From: GCA-002726655 sp046582185
Lineage (GTDB): Bacteria; Pseudomonadota; Gammaproteobacteria; Pseudomonadales; Azotimanducaceae
Assembly (NCBI GenBank): GCA_046582185.1
Contig: JAYGEX010000005.1
Coordinates: 62,001-126,000 of the forward strand
DNA: 64,000 nucleotides
Reading direction: 5' to 3'
Made by a program: the position numbers and the translations under genes. The first letter of the stretch is position 1, and every line of letters begins with the position of its first letter. Below are positions 52,613 to 62,206 of this stretch, in pieces. The notes under the pieces were generated by a model. The model was not told the origin of the DNA. It saw only the letters and a list, made by a program, of their open reading frames with translations, and made no database searches.

Positions 52613-54529
52613 ATGGGCAAGATCATAGGTATCGATTTAGGAACAACTAACTCCTGTGTTGCAATATTGGAAGGCGGTAAGCCGAAAATCATAGAAAACT
52701 CGGAAGGTGATCGAACAACTCCTTCCATTATTGGCTTCGGTGAGGAAGAGACTCTCGTTGGTCAGGCTGCAAAGCGTCAGGCGGTAACAAACCCACAGAA
52801 CACATTGTTTGCGGTTAAGCGGCTAATTGGTCGGCAGTTTGACGATGATGTCGTGCAGCGTGATATAAAAATGGTGCCGTACACTATTGCCAAGGCTGAA
52901 AATGGTGATGCATGGGTTGAGGTAAAAGGCGAAAAGATGGCGCCTCCTCAAATATCTGCCAAGGTCTTGGGTAAGATGAAGAAGACTGCCGAAGACTATC
53001 TTGGGGAAGAAGTCACAGAAGCGGTCATTACCGTTCCTGCCTACTTTAACGATTCCCAGAGGCAAGCAACCAAAGATGCCGGTCGAATTGCTGGCCTTGA
53101 AGTGAAGCGGATCATCAATGAGCCTACAGCGGCAGCACTGGCCTACGGTATGGATAAGTCGGTTGGCGATTCAGTCATTGCAGTTTATGACCTTGGTGGT
53201 GGTACATTTGATATCTCAATTATCGAGATTGCAGACGTAGATGGCGAGAAGCAATTTGAGGTCTTGTCCACCAATGGTGATACCTTCCTCGGTGGTGAGG
53301 ACTTTGACCTCAGGTTAATTGAATATTTGGCGGAAGAGTTCAAAAAAGAGCACGGCATGGATCTGCATAATGATCCCCTTGCACTACAGCGTCTGAAGGA
53401 AGCTGCAGAGAAGGCGAAGATCGAACTTTCGACTGCGACTCAAACTGAAGTGAACCTACCTTACATCACGGCTGATGCAACGGGTCCAAAGCACCTGGTT
53501 ATTAAGGTGACACAGGCAAAACTTGAAGCACTGGTCGAAGATCTCGTTGTCAGCACTATTGAACCGCTGCGGATTGCACTGAAAGATGCTGATCTGGGTG
53601 TATCTGAAATTGACGATATCATTCTCGTTGGTGGGCAAACGCGAATGCCGCTGGTTCTAAAGAAGGTTAAAGAGTTCTTTGGCAAAGACCCAAGGCGCGA
53701 CGTTAACCCTGATGAAGCTGTTGCACTTGGCGCGTCGATCCAGGCGGCAGTATTGTCAGGAGATATGAAAGATGTCTTGTTGCTGGATGTAACACCTCTG
53801 TCTCTGGGTATTGAGACCATGGGCGGCGTAATGAGCAGCCTGATTGAAAAGAATACGACAATACCTACCAAGAAATCCCAGGTCTTTTCTACCGCTGAAG
53901 ATAATCAGCCAGCCGTAACAATTCATGTGCTGCAGGGTGAGCGTAAACAATCTTCGCAGAATAAGTCTTTAGGGCGTTTTGACTTGTCGGATATTCCACC
54001 GGCACCAAGAGGAACGCCGCAAATTGAGGTCAGCTTCGATTTGGATGCCAATGGTATTCTCAACGTTTCTGCAAAAGATACTGTCTCTGGCAAGGAACAG
54101 TCTATTGTCATTAAGGCATCCAGCGGCCTGAGTGATGATGAAATCGACAAGATGGTTCGAGATGCCGAGACCCATGTTGAAGAAGATCGTAAATTTGAAG
54201 AGCTGGTTGCTGCTCGCAATACAGCAGACGGCATGATCCATGCGACCAGAAAGACCATGGAAGAAGCCGGTGATAAGGTAACTGACGAAGAAAAGACGAG
54301 TATCGAAGCGGCAATTTCTGATCTGGAGGAAGCTCTGAAGGCAGGCGATAAGGCAGAAATCGAAGCCAAGACTCAGAAGTTGACTGAAGTGTCTTCGGAT
54401 CTGGCGCAGCGTGCCTATGCGGATCAAGCAGGATCAGCGGATGCTGACCCAGAGGCGGAAGCAGCATCAGGTGCTGGTGATCCCGAAGCGGTGGATGCTG
54501 AATTTGAAGAAGTTAAGGAAGACAAGTAA
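52613..54529 (+). CDS. dnaK: Molecular chaperone DnaK (Hsp70)
   Basis: ATP-driven chaperone. 638 residues, the standard length. The ATPase domain (to about 385) has GIDLGTTNSCVAI, YDLGGGTFDISIIEI and ILVGGQTRMPLV; the peptide-binding domain follows (DVTPLSLGIETMGGVM; DIPPAPRGTPQIEV), then the helical lid and an acidic C-terminal tail ending EFEEVKEDK, typical of bacterial DnaK. GGAGAG precedes the ATG by about 7 bases. The 247-base spacer to dnaJ contains a hairpin and a 13-bp tandem repeat. Confidence 0.99.
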   Translation: MGKIIGIDLGTTNSCVAILEGGKPKIIENSEGDRTTPSIIGFGEEETLVGQAAKRQAVTNPQNTLFAVKRLIGRQFDDDVVQRDIKMVPYTIAKAENGDAWVEVKGEKMAPPQISAKVLGKMKKTAEDYLGEEVTEAVITVPAYFNDSQRQATKDAGRIAGLEVKRIINEPTAAALAYGMDKSVGDSVIAVYDLGGGTFDISIIEIADVDGEKQFEVLSTNGDTFLGGEDFDLRLIEYLAEEFKKEHGMDLHNDPLALQRLKEAAEKAKIELSTATQTEVNLPYITADATGPKHLVIKVTQAKLEALVEDLVVSTIEPLRIALKDADLGVSEIDDIILVGGQTRMPLVLKKVKEFFGKDPRRDVNPDEAVALGASIQAAVLSGDMKDVLLLDVTPLSLGIETMGGVMSSLIEKNTTIPTKKSQVFSTAEDNQPAVTIHVLQGERKQSSQNKSLGRFDLSDIPPAPRGTPQIEVSFDLDANGILNVSAKDTVSGKEQSIVIKASSGLSDDEIDKMVRDAETHVEEDRKFEELVAARNTADGMIHATRKTMEEAGDKVTDEEKTSIEAAISDLEEALKAGDKAEIEAKTQKLTEVSSDLAQRAYADQAGSADADPEAEAASGAGDPEAVDAEFEEVKEDK

Positions 54530-54624
54530 GGGCACCTTTCTGACTCCGGCAGCGTGACTTTCATGTTGAGAGTCATTCTCTGGTAGTCTTCAATTTAAGC
54601 AGTAATTAGGCAGTACTTTGATTA

Positions 54625-54653
54625 GGGGTTGGTTGCGAATCGCATCCAGCCCC
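54625..54653 (+). other. Strong hairpin in the dnaK-dnaJ spacer
   Basis: A 29-base near-palindrome: GGGGTTGGTTGCGA and TCGCATCCAGCCCC around one base, with one mismatch and one G-T pair. No T-run follows, so it is unlikely to be a simple terminator. It may stabilise the dnaK mRNA 3' end or attenuate read-through into dnaJ. Confidence 0.6.
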
Positions 54654-54684
54654 AAATCGTATTCGGCAATCGACAATATTGCTT

Positions 54685-54749
54685 GATAAGAACATGCGAT
54701 GAAAACGTTCGATAAGAACGCTTAATAAGAACGCCCAATAAGAATTATA
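54685..54749 (+). repeat. 13-bp tandem repeat (5 units) upstream of dnaJ
   Basis: Units: GATAAGAACATGC, GATGAAAACGTTC, GATAAGAACGCTT, AATAAGAACGCCC, AATAAGAATTATA. The motif (G/A)ATAAGAA is kept in four of five. The block ends about 27 bases before the dnaJ start, in its leader. Confidence 0.85.
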
Positions 54750-54776
54750 AACAAGCACAAAATTAATAAAGAGATT

Positions 54777-55901
54777 ATGGCCAAGCGAGATTACTACGAG
54801 GTTCTGGGTGTTAGCCGGGACTCATCGGATAAAGAAATCAAGAAATCATTCCGACGTTTGGCGATGAAATTTCATCCAGACAGGAACCCAGACGATCCTG
54901 ACGCGGAAGATAAATTCAAGGAAGCAAGCGAAGCGGCGGAAGTTTTACTGAATGCCCAGAAGAGGGGCGCCTACGATCAGTTCGGGCACGCAGGGGTAGA
55001 TGGTTCGGCCGGCGGTAGCGGCTTCTCTGGCAATGGCAATTTTAGCGCCATCTTTGAAGATGTCTTTGGAGATATTTTCAGCGGCGGCCGAGGCGGCCAC
55101 AATCAAGTGCATCGTGGCTCTGATCTGAAGTACATCTTGAACCTTAATCTTGAAGAAGCGGTTAGAGGTACAAACCCAAAGATCAAAATTCCAACACTTG
55201 CTGAATGTGATGATTGTCATGGTTCTGGTGCAAAGAAAGGGACCTCGCCAATGGACTGCGTTCAGTGTGGTGGCATGGGTCAGGTTACTGCCCGGCAAGG
55301 ATTTTTCTCCATACAACAAACCTGCCCGCGTTGCAGAGGTAAGGGCAAAGTCATTACTGATTCCTGTATGGGCTGCCAGGGCCAAGGCCGGGTTCAAGAG
55401 CAGAAGACCTTGTCTGTGAAGGTGCCGCCAGGGGTAGATACTGGCGATCGCATCAGGCTCGCCGGTCAGGGAGAGGCGGGTGCCAACGGCGGCCCGGCTG
55501 GAGACCTCTATGTACAAATTAATGTTCGTGACCACGATATATTCACTCGCGAAGGCGAAGATCTATTCTGCGAAGTACCTATCAGCTTTATTGATGCAGC
55601 TCTTGGCGGCACTTTGGAAGTCCCGACATTGGAAGGCAGGGTAAATCTAAAAATCCCTCACGAAACCCAGACCGGTAAGTTGTTCAGGTTACGGGGCAAG
55701 GGTGTCAATGTAACTCAGGTCAGAGGCGGTGGAATTGGTGATCTATATTGCAGAATCGTGGTAGAGACGCCGGTAAATCTCACCAAGAAACAGAAAGAAT
55801 TATTGGGGGAATTTGCCGGGACCTACAGCGAAAAGCAATCACCTCGACAGGCGAGCTGGCTCGATGGCGTTAAGAACTTTGTTGAGTCGCTTAAAGATTA
55901 G
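54777..55901 (+). CDS. dnaJ: Chaperone protein DnaJ (Hsp40)
   Basis: Stimulates the DnaK ATPase and delivers clients. 374 residues. J domain (1-70) with HPDRNPDDPDAEDKFKE; Gly/Phe region (GGSGFSGNGNFS); four zinc repeats CDDCHGSG, CVQCGGMG, CPRCRGKG and CMGCQGQG; C-terminal client domains (SVKVPPGVDTGDRIRL; DLYCRIVVETPVNLT). Full-length type I DnaJ. Leader holds a 13-bp repeat array, and a clear Shine-Dalgarno is weak (AAAGAG). dapB follows after 21 bases. Confidence 0.97.
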   Translation: MAKRDYYEVLGVSRDSSDKEIKKSFRRLAMKFHPDRNPDDPDAEDKFKEASEAAEVLLNAQKRGAYDQFGHAGVDGSAGGSGFSGNGNFSAIFEDVFGDIFSGGRGGHNQVHRGSDLKYILNLNLEEAVRGTNPKIKIPTLAECDDCHGSGAKKGTSPMDCVQCGGMGQVTARQGFFSIQQTCPRCRGKGKVITDSCMGCQGQGRVQEQKTLSVKVPPGVDTGDRIRLAGQGEAGANGGPAGDLYVQINVRDHDIFTREGEDLFCEVPISFIDAALGGTLEVPTLEGRVNLKIPHETQTGKLFRLRGKGVNVTQVRGGGIGDLYCRIVVETPVNLTKKQKELLGEFAGTYSEKQSPRQASWLDGVKNFVESLKD

Positions 55902-55922
55902 AACCAGGATGGGATAGCTCAA

Positions 55923-56750
55923 TTGACCAGAATTGCAATTACCGGTGCGGCAGGAAAAATGGGCCGTACCTTGATTCAGATGATCTCGGATATGCCAGGC
56001 CTTGAGATAACAGCCGCCATTGAAAAAGAAGGTTCGTCCTTTGTTGGTGTTGATGCAGGCGAACTGGCCGGCATTAGCAAGCTCGGCATCACGGTCACAG
56101 ATGATTTATCTTCTGTATGTGACGCCTTCGATGTACTGATCGACTTCACTATCGCCAGCGCCACGCTGAATAATATTGATATTTGCGCTGCTGCTGGCCG
56201 CCGAATGGTTATTGGTACCACGGGTCTAAGCGACGATGACAAGCAGCATTTAAAAGAGTTGACCGCGGACATGGCGGTGGTCTTTGCCACAAATTTTAGC
56301 GTAGGGGTCAATGCTACCTTCAAGCTGATTGAAGTGGCTGCGGAAATTTTTGGTGATTCGGTTGATATAGAAATCATCGAAGCTCACCACCGTCATAAGG
56401 TAGATGCACCCTCCGGAACAGCCCTGACAATGGGTGAGCTTGTGTCCGAAACTCTGGGCCGAAAGCTGGATGACGTCGCCACTCATGGGCGCGAGGGTCA
56501 CACTGGTGCGCGGAATCGTGAAACCATAGGTTTTCATTCCATCAGGGCTGGCGACATCGTTGGTGAGCACACTGTTATTTTTGCAGGGGCCGGGGAAAGA
56601 GTAGAAATTACTCACCGGGCGCATAGCCGCGACAATTTTGCCCAGGGAGCTGTTCGTGCTGCCTCATGGGTGATGGATAAGTCATCGGGCCTTTTTGATA
56701 TGCGCGATGTTCTGGATTTATTAAAAACGGACAAGAAGATAAAAAAATGA
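55923..56750 (+). CDS. dapB: 4-hydroxy-tetrahydrodipicolinate reductase
   Basis: NAD(P)H-dependent step to lysine and diaminopimelate. 275 residues, TTG start at 55923 giving the family N terminus MTRIAITGAAGKMGRTLIQMI. Motifs: the nucleotide loop GAAGKMGR, FDVLIDFTIASATLNNI, the catalytic EAHHRHKVDAPSGTAL and the C-terminal VEITHRAHSRDNFAQGAVRAA. A terminator follows at 56830-56863. dnaJ-dapB-carA-carB is a standard gammaproteobacterial order. Confidence 0.96.
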   Translation: MTRIAITGAAGKMGRTLIQMISDMPGLEITAAIEKEGSSFVGVDAGELAGISKLGITVTDDLSSVCDAFDVLIDFTIASATLNNIDICAAAGRRMVIGTTGLSDDDKQHLKELTADMAVVFATNFSVGVNATFKLIEVAAEIFGDSVDIEIIEAHHRHKVDAPSGTALTMGELVSETLGRKLDDVATHGREGHTGARNRETIGFHSIRAGDIVGEHTVIFAGAGERVEITHRAHSRDNFAQGAVRAASWVMDKSSGLFDMRDVLDLLKTDKKIKK

Positions 56751-56829
56751 GCGATCAACTGGAAACAAAGAGGCCGCTCTATTAGAATGTCGCGCCAGAA
56801 TGACACCAACATATATGAAGAATTTGAAG

Positions 56830-56863
56830 AGCGAGATGGGAGCAATTCCATCTCGCTTTTTTT
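56830..56863 (+). terminator. Rho-independent terminator after dapB
   Basis: Stem AGCGAGATGG (56830-56839) and CCATCTCGCT (56848-56857), an 8-base loop, then a run of T. It separates the dnaJ-dapB transcript from carAB. Confidence 0.9.
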
Positions 56864-56906
56864 CGATATGTGAACCCCTCACTATTCTTTTTTTGGAGAC
56901 TGACCT

Positions 56907-58061
56907 TTGACAGCTAAAGCAGCATTAGCACTCGAGAACGGACTAATACTCGAAGGTGTTGCAATTGGCGCGCTCGGTAGCTCAACGGGTGAGGTCGTTT
57001 TTAATACAGCGATGACGGGTTATCAGGAGATCATTACTGATCCCTCTTATGCCAGGCAGATCATTACCCTGACTCACCCTCACATCGGTAATACGGGCGC
57101 CAACGAAGAAGATGAAGAGTCTTCAAATGTCTGGTCTGCCGGTTTGGTAATCCGCAACCTGCCGTTGATTGCCAGCAACTGGCGCTCTCAAATGAGCCTT
57201 CAAGACTATCTCGTAAAGAAGAACATCATTGGTATTGCTGAAATCAATACCCGAAAGCTGACCAGAGTCCTTAGAGAAGAAGGTTCGATGGGGGGCTGTA
57301 TTGTCGCGGCCGAAAGTCTTGATGACGCTGCATTGTCTGAAGCGCTCAAGAAGGCGAAATCTTTTGCCGGGCTGAAAGGCATGGACCTTGCCAAGGTGGT
57401 CACTACGTCAAAGCGCTACGACTGGACCATGGGCTCCTGGCAGATAGATGGCGGCTACCAGTCGCCGGACAATTTTCGTTTCCATGTTGTCGCTTACGAT
57501 TTTGGCGTGAAGCGAAATATCCTGAGAATGCTCGTTGACCGCGGCTGTCGTATTACGGTTGTTCCAGCCCAGACACCGGCAAAAGAAGTGCTCGAATTGA
57601 AGCCAGATGGTATTTTCTTGTCCAACGGCCCGGGAGACCCAGACCCTTGCGACTATGCCATCTCTGCGATCAAGGAGCTGCTTGAATCCGATATTCCGAT
57701 ATTCGGCATCTGTCTTGGCCTGCAATTATTAGGTCTCGCCGCTGGCATGAAAACCATGAAGATGAACCACGGCCACCATGGGGCAAACCATCCGGTTAAG
57801 AATCTGGAAGATGGCACGGTATTGATTACCAGCCAGAATCATGGCTTTTGTATAGATGATCAATCGCTGCCAGGCAATGTTCGTGTTACTCATCGATCAT
57901 TGTTCGATAATTCGATGCAAGGTATTAGCCTGAATGATAGGCCGGCCTTTGGTTTCCAGGGTCATCCGGAGGCGAGTCCAGGTCCGCATGATGCAGCACC
58001 ATTGTTCGATCATTTCATAGAACTCATTGAGTCCTATCAAACAAAAACAGGAACAGTCTGA
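56907..58061 (+). CDS. carA: Carbamoyl-phosphate synthase small subunit
   Basis: Glutaminase subunit supplying ammonia to CarB. 384 residues, TTG start at 56907 preceded by TTGGAG about 9 bases upstream; no ATG gives a complete N terminus. The N-terminal domain has STGEVVFNTAMTGYQEIITDP; the glutamine amidotransferase domain has the nucleophile in PIFGICLGLQLLGLA and the His in FQGHPEASPGPHDAAPLF. The stop overlaps carB (TGATG). It serves arginine and pyrimidine synthesis. Confidence 0.98.
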   Translation: MTAKAALALENGLILEGVAIGALGSSTGEVVFNTAMTGYQEIITDPSYARQIITLTHPHIGNTGANEEDEESSNVWSAGLVIRNLPLIASNWRSQMSLQDYLVKKNIIGIAEINTRKLTRVLREEGSMGGCIVAAESLDDAALSEALKKAKSFAGLKGMDLAKVVTTSKRYDWTMGSWQIDGGYQSPDNFRFHVVAYDFGVKRNILRMLVDRGCRITVVPAQTPAKEVLELKPDGIFLSNGPGDPDPCDYAISAIKELLESDIPIFGICLGLQLLGLAAGMKTMKMNHGHHGANHPVKNLEDGTVLITSQNHGFCIDDQSLPGNVRVTHRSLFDNSMQGISLNDRPAFGFQGHPEASPGPHDAAPLFDHFIELIESYQTKTGTV

Positions 58062-61000
58062 TGCCAAAAAGAACTGACATTAAGAGCGTCCTGATCATTG
58101 GTGCAGGCCCAATCGTTATTGGACAGGCTTGCGAATTTGACTACTCCGGTGCCCAGGCATGTAAGGCCTTAAAGGAAGAAGGTTATCGGGTAATTCTGGT
58201 GAACTCTAATCCGGCCACCATCATGACGGATCCACTGATGGCTGATGCGACCTATATTGAGCCGGTAAACTGGGAGAGCCTCGAAAAAGTTATTGAGAAA
58301 GAGCGTCCGGATGCCTTGCTGCCAACCATGGGCGGCCAGACAGCTTTAAATTGTGCTCTGGACCTGGCCCGGGAAGGTGTACTAGAAAAGTATAATGTCG
58401 AATTGATCGGCGCAAGTCGTGAGGCTATCGACAAGGCAGAGGATCGACAGCTCTTTGATAAGGCGATGCAAGAGATCGGCCTGGAAACGCCTCGCAACTC
58501 CATTGCACACTCGTTAGAGGAAGCGCTTCAGGTTCAGGCTCAGTTAGGCTTCCCTTGTGTGATACGGCCGTCCTTTACGATGGGCGGCTCAGGCGGTGGC
58601 ATCGCCTACAACCAGGAAGATTTTATTGAGATATGCCGGCGCGGCCTGGATTTATCACCAACCAATGAACTCCAGATTGATGAATCCCTGGTGGGCTGGA
58701 AAGAATACGAAATGGAAGTTGTCAGGGACAAGAACGACAACTGCATCATCGTCTGCTCCATTGAAAACCTTGATCCAATGGGTATTCACACAGGCGACTC
58801 AATAACGATAGCGCCAGCGCAAACCTTGACTGATAAGGAATATCAAATCATGCGCAACGCTTCCCTGGCAGTGTTGCGGGTGATTGGGGTTGAAACGGGA
58901 GGCTCCAATGTTCAGTTTGCGGTGGATCCTAAAACCGGACGGCTCGTTGTCGTTGAAATGAATCCGCGGGTATCAAGATCTTCTGCCCTGGCCTCCAAGG
59001 CAACCGGCTTCCCAATAGCCAAGGTTGCAACCAAGCTGGCTATTGGTTATACCCTCGATGAGCTCACTAACGATATTACTGGTGGTGCGACCCCGGCGTC
59101 TTTTGAACCCTCAATTGATTATATTGTTACCAAAATTCCACGCTTCACTTTTGAGAAATTCCCTCAGGCAGAGAATATGCTCACCACGCAAATGAAGTCC
59201 GTTGGTGAAGTGATGGCCATCGGCCGAACCTTTCAGGAATCCATGCAGAAAGCCTTGCGTGGTCTTGAAGTTGGAATCGATGGATTTACACCGATACTCG
59301 ACGATGATATTCCGGATGCCGGGGCTGTATTGCGCAAGGAGCTTCGCGTTGCTGGTTCAGAGCGGATCCGCTATCTGGCAGATGCTATTCGATTTGGCAT
59401 TGACCTGGATGAGATTCAGGAGATTACCGGTATTGATCCCTGGTTCCTTGTTCAGATCGAAGACATTGTTCTTAAGGAAAATCACTTATCCAATATGAAG
59501 CTCGAGGATATCGATCACGCCCTGATGTTATCCATGAAACGCTGTGGTTTTTCCGATTCCAGAATGGCTGCGGTTCTCGAAAGGCGGGAAGGTGAAGTTC
59601 GTGCTCATCGGCTACAACTGGATGTGAAGCCTGTCTATCACCGGGTTGATACCTGTGCCGCGGAATTTCAATCGTCTACCGCTTACATGTATTCAACTTA
59701 TGAAGATGAATGTGAGGCAAGGCCAACAGATCGCGACAAGATTATTGTCCTTGGCGGCGGTCCCAATCGAATTGGTCAGGGCATTGAATTCGACTATTGC
59801 TGTGTGCACGCGGCACTTGCGCTTCGTGAAGAAGGTTATGAGACCATCATGATCAACTGTAATCCGGAAACCGTTTCCACGGATTACGACACATCAGATC
59901 GCCTCTATTTTGAGCCTCTAACCTTTGAAGATGTGCTGGCAATCGTCGAGCTTGAAAAGCCTGTTGGGGTGATTGTGCAATTTGGTGGGCAGACGCCGCT
60001 GAAACTCGCCAACGCGCTGCAAGATGTGGGCGTGCCCATTATCGGTACAACGCCTGATGCGATAGATCGCGCAGAAGACAGAGAAAGATTTCAACAGATG
60101 CTTGAAAAACTTGCCATAAGGCAGCCGCCAAACAAGACCGTCAAGAATCTCGAGGAAGGTATCGTTGCAGCAGAGAAGATCGGGTTTCCGCTGGTGGTGC
60201 GACCCTCCTATGTATTGGGTGGGCGTGCAATGGAGATCGTTTATAACCAGGCGGAATTAAAAATCTATATGCATGAAGCTGTGCAGGTCTCTGAAGAATC
60301 TCCGGTGTTGCTGGATCGTTATCTCGATCAGGCCATTGAAGTTGATGTTGATGCAGTAAGTGATGGCACGCAGGTTGTGATTGGCGCAATCATGGAGCAT
60401 ATCGAACAGGCAGGTATCCATTCAGGTGACTCTGCCTGTTCCTTGCCGCCTTATAGCCTTGAGCCAGAGATAATTGATGAAATCCGTGGGCAGGTTAAGG
60501 CAATGGCGCTTGAGCTAGGTGTAGTTGGCCTTATGAACGTGCAGCTTGCTGTACAGAAAGGTGATGTTTACGTATTGGAAGTGAATCCACGTGCATCCCG
60601 AACTGTGCCATTTGTCTCTAAATGCATTGGTCGTTCGCTGGCTAAAGTGGCGGCACGCTGTATGGCGGGCATCACATTAAAAGAGCAAGGTATTACGCAG
60701 GAAATCGTTCCCGACTATTTTTGCGTTAAAGAAGCCGTCTTCCCCTTTGCAAAATTTCCCGGCGTTGATCCAATTCTTGGCCCAGAGATGAAGTCAACCG
60801 GTGAAGTGATGGGTGTCGGCGAAACGTTTGCAGAGGCTTATGGTAAGTCGCAGATAGCAGCTGACGACAGGATTCCGGTTTCAGGTCGGGTATTCCTGAG
60901 TGTCAGGGATGCTGATAAAGACCAGCTGCCAGATATGGCCCGTGATCTCGTTGACATCGGTTTTTCCATTGTGGCAACCCGCGGCACTGCCAAAGTCATT

Positions 61001-61288
61001 AGTGATGCGGGCATTGAAGTTGAAATCGTCAATAAGGTGCAGGAAGGGCGGCCAGATGTGACTGATTTATTGATTAACCGTGAAGTGGATTTCATCATTA
61101 ATACGACTGAAGGTAAGCAGGCCATTGCTGATTCCTTCCAGATTCGTCGAAATGCGCTACAGCAGAAGGTCTGCTATACCACCACAATGGCCGGTGGTCG
61201 GGCGAGTATCGCAGCCATCAAGCATGGTGAGGATAGTAAGGTCTATCGATTACAGGATCTTCTCGCGAGGGATTCCATTAGCGTTTAA
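58061..61288 (+). CDS. carB: Carbamoyl-phosphate synthase large subunit
   Basis: Makes carbamoyl phosphate from bicarbonate, ammonia and two ATP. 1075 residues, full length. Two similar halves: SVLIIGAGPIVIGQACEFDYSG with VIRPSFTMGGSGGGIAYN, and IIVLGGGPNRIGQGIEFDYCCV with VVRPSYVLGGRAMEIVYN. The C-terminal allosteric MGS-like domain (from about 940) ends with TTMAGGRASIAAIKHG. Overlaps carA. GreA follows after 87 bases. Confidence 0.99.
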   Translation: MPKRTDIKSVLIIGAGPIVIGQACEFDYSGAQACKALKEEGYRVILVNSNPATIMTDPLMADATYIEPVNWESLEKVIEKERPDALLPTMGGQTALNCALDLAREGVLEKYNVELIGASREAIDKAEDRQLFDKAMQEIGLETPRNSIAHSLEEALQVQAQLGFPCVIRPSFTMGGSGGGIAYNQEDFIEICRRGLDLSPTNELQIDESLVGWKEYEMEVVRDKNDNCIIVCSIENLDPMGIHTGDSITIAPAQTLTDKEYQIMRNASLAVLRVIGVETGGSNVQFAVDPKTGRLVVVEMNPRVSRSSALASKATGFPIAKVATKLAIGYTLDELTNDITGGATPASFEPSIDYIVTKIPRFTFEKFPQAENMLTTQMKSVGEVMAIGRTFQESMQKALRGLEVGIDGFTPILDDDIPDAGAVLRKELRVAGSERIRYLADAIRFGIDLDEIQEITGIDPWFLVQIEDIVLKENHLSNMKLEDIDHALMLSMKRCGFSDSRMAAVLERREGEVRAHRLQLDVKPVYHRVDTCAAEFQSSTAYMYSTYEDECEARPTDRDKIIVLGGGPNRIGQGIEFDYCCVHAALALREEGYETIMINCNPETVSTDYDTSDRLYFEPLTFEDVLAIVELEKPVGVIVQFGGQTPLKLANALQDVGVPIIGTTPDAIDRAEDRERFQQMLEKLAIRQPPNKTVKNLEEGIVAAEKIGFPLVVRPSYVLGGRAMEIVYNQAELKIYMHEAVQVSEESPVLLDRYLDQAIEVDVDAVSDGTQVVIGAIMEHIEQAGIHSGDSACSLPPYSLEPEIIDEIRGQVKAMALELGVVGLMNVQLAVQKGDVYVLEVNPRASRTVPFVSKCIGRSLAKVAARCMAGITLKEQGITQEIVPDYFCVKEAVFPFAKFPGVDPILGPEMKSTGEVMGVGETFAEAYGKSQIAADDRIPVSGRVFLSVRDADKDQLPDMARDLVDIGFSIVATRGTAKVISDAGIEVEIVNKVQEGRPDVTDLLINREVDFIINTTEGKQAIADSFQIRRNALQQKVCYTTTMAGGRASIAAIKHGEDSKVYRLQDLLARDSISV

Positions 61289-61375
61289 GCGCTTTTGCTG
61301 GACAAGCCCGGCATTCTTCTCGACACTGAACGCCACAATTTCAACTCCTTAATGAATGGGACAACTGAGGACATC

Positions 61376-61852
61376 ATGCAGAAAACACCAATGACCGCAG
61401 TAGGCGCAAAAGCACTGCGTGAAGAAGCGACCCAATTAAAGAGTGTTGAAAGGCCGAGAATCGTTCAGGCGATCTCAGAGGCACTTGCTCAGGGCGATCT
61501 ACGAGAAAATGCAGAGTATCAGTACGCCAAGGAAGAGCAGGGCTTTATTGAAGGGCGCATCATCGAAGTTGAAAACAAGCTATCTTCCGCCCAGGTAATT
61601 GATGTAACAGAGATTCCGCGGACAGGTAAGGTTATCTTTGGAACAACCGTCAAATTACTGAATTTGGACAACGATCAAGAGTTTATTTATCAAATTGTGG
61701 GCGATGATGAGGCTGATATCAAAGTGAATAAGATATCAATATATTCCCCGGTTGCCCGGGCCCTCGTGGGCAAGGCTGTAGATGACGTAGTTATTGTCGC
61801 TACTCCGAACGGCGACGTTGAATATGAAATTTGCTCTGTAGAGCACATTTAA
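61376..61852 (+). CDS. greA: Transcription elongation factor GreA
   Basis: Binds the secondary channel of RNA polymerase and revives backtracked complexes by RNA cleavage. 158 residues from the ATG at 61376; the frame is open upstream to 61295 but the extra residues are not family-like. The coiled-coil domain carries the two-acid tip (GDLRENAEYQYAKEEQG), and the C-terminal FKBP-like domain has IYSPVARALVGKAVDD and the ending EYEICSVEHI. carB-greA is a standard neighbourhood. A longer leader remains between carB and greA. Confidence 0.97.
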   Translation: MQKTPMTAVGAKALREEATQLKSVERPRIVQAISEALAQGDLRENAEYQYAKEEQGFIEGRIIEVENKLSSAQVIDVTEIPRTGKVIFGTTVKLLNLDNDQEFIYQIVGDDEADIKVNKISIYSPVARALVGKAVDDVVIVATPNGDVEYEICSVEHI

Positions 61853-61894
61853 CGCAGCCTGATAGCTGAGAGTTCTGCAAGTTATTGCTACAGC

Positions 61895-62206
61895 TTACAA
61901 AGTACCAGCACGCAGGATATTTGATAATTGCGGGTTTGGCTCGCTGGCGGCTTTATAAATCAGTGCTATCTTGCCGATGGCCTGAATGACCTCGACCTCC
62001 AGCTTCTCTGCAATAGCCGCCAATGTCTGCTTGCGCTCTTCTCGATCACCCGTTAACACTTTGATTTTTATTAATTCATGATCATCGATTGCCCTGCTCA
62101 GTTCAGCGCTGACACTATCGGAGAGGCCGTTACCGGAAATGGTGACGACGGGGCTCAAGTGGTGTCCAATTGAGCGGAAACGTTTTCTGTCTTTTTGAGT
62201 AAGCAT
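61895..62206 (-). CDS. yhbY: CRM-domain RNA-binding protein YhbY
   Basis: 103 residues from the ATG at 62206 (MLTQKDRKRFRSIGHHLSPVVTI); the longer frame to 62284 is unlike the family. CRM/KH-like domain with GNGLSDSVSAELSRAIDDHELIKIKV and the ending RAGTL; binds pre-50S particles and helps 50S assembly. Lies between greA and rlmE on the opposite strand, divergent from rlmE, as in E. coli. Confidence 0.92.
   Translation of the reverse strand: MLTQKDRKRFRSIGHHLSPVVTISGNGLSDSVSAELSRAIDDHELIKIKVLTGDREERKQTLAAIAEKLEVEVIQAIGKIALIYKAASEPNPQLSNILRAGTL

Noticed and set aside
56925..56945. TTAGCACTC, half of a CIRCE element, near the start of carA
   Set aside because: It lies inside the coding sequence and no matching GAGTGCTAA follows at 9 bases.
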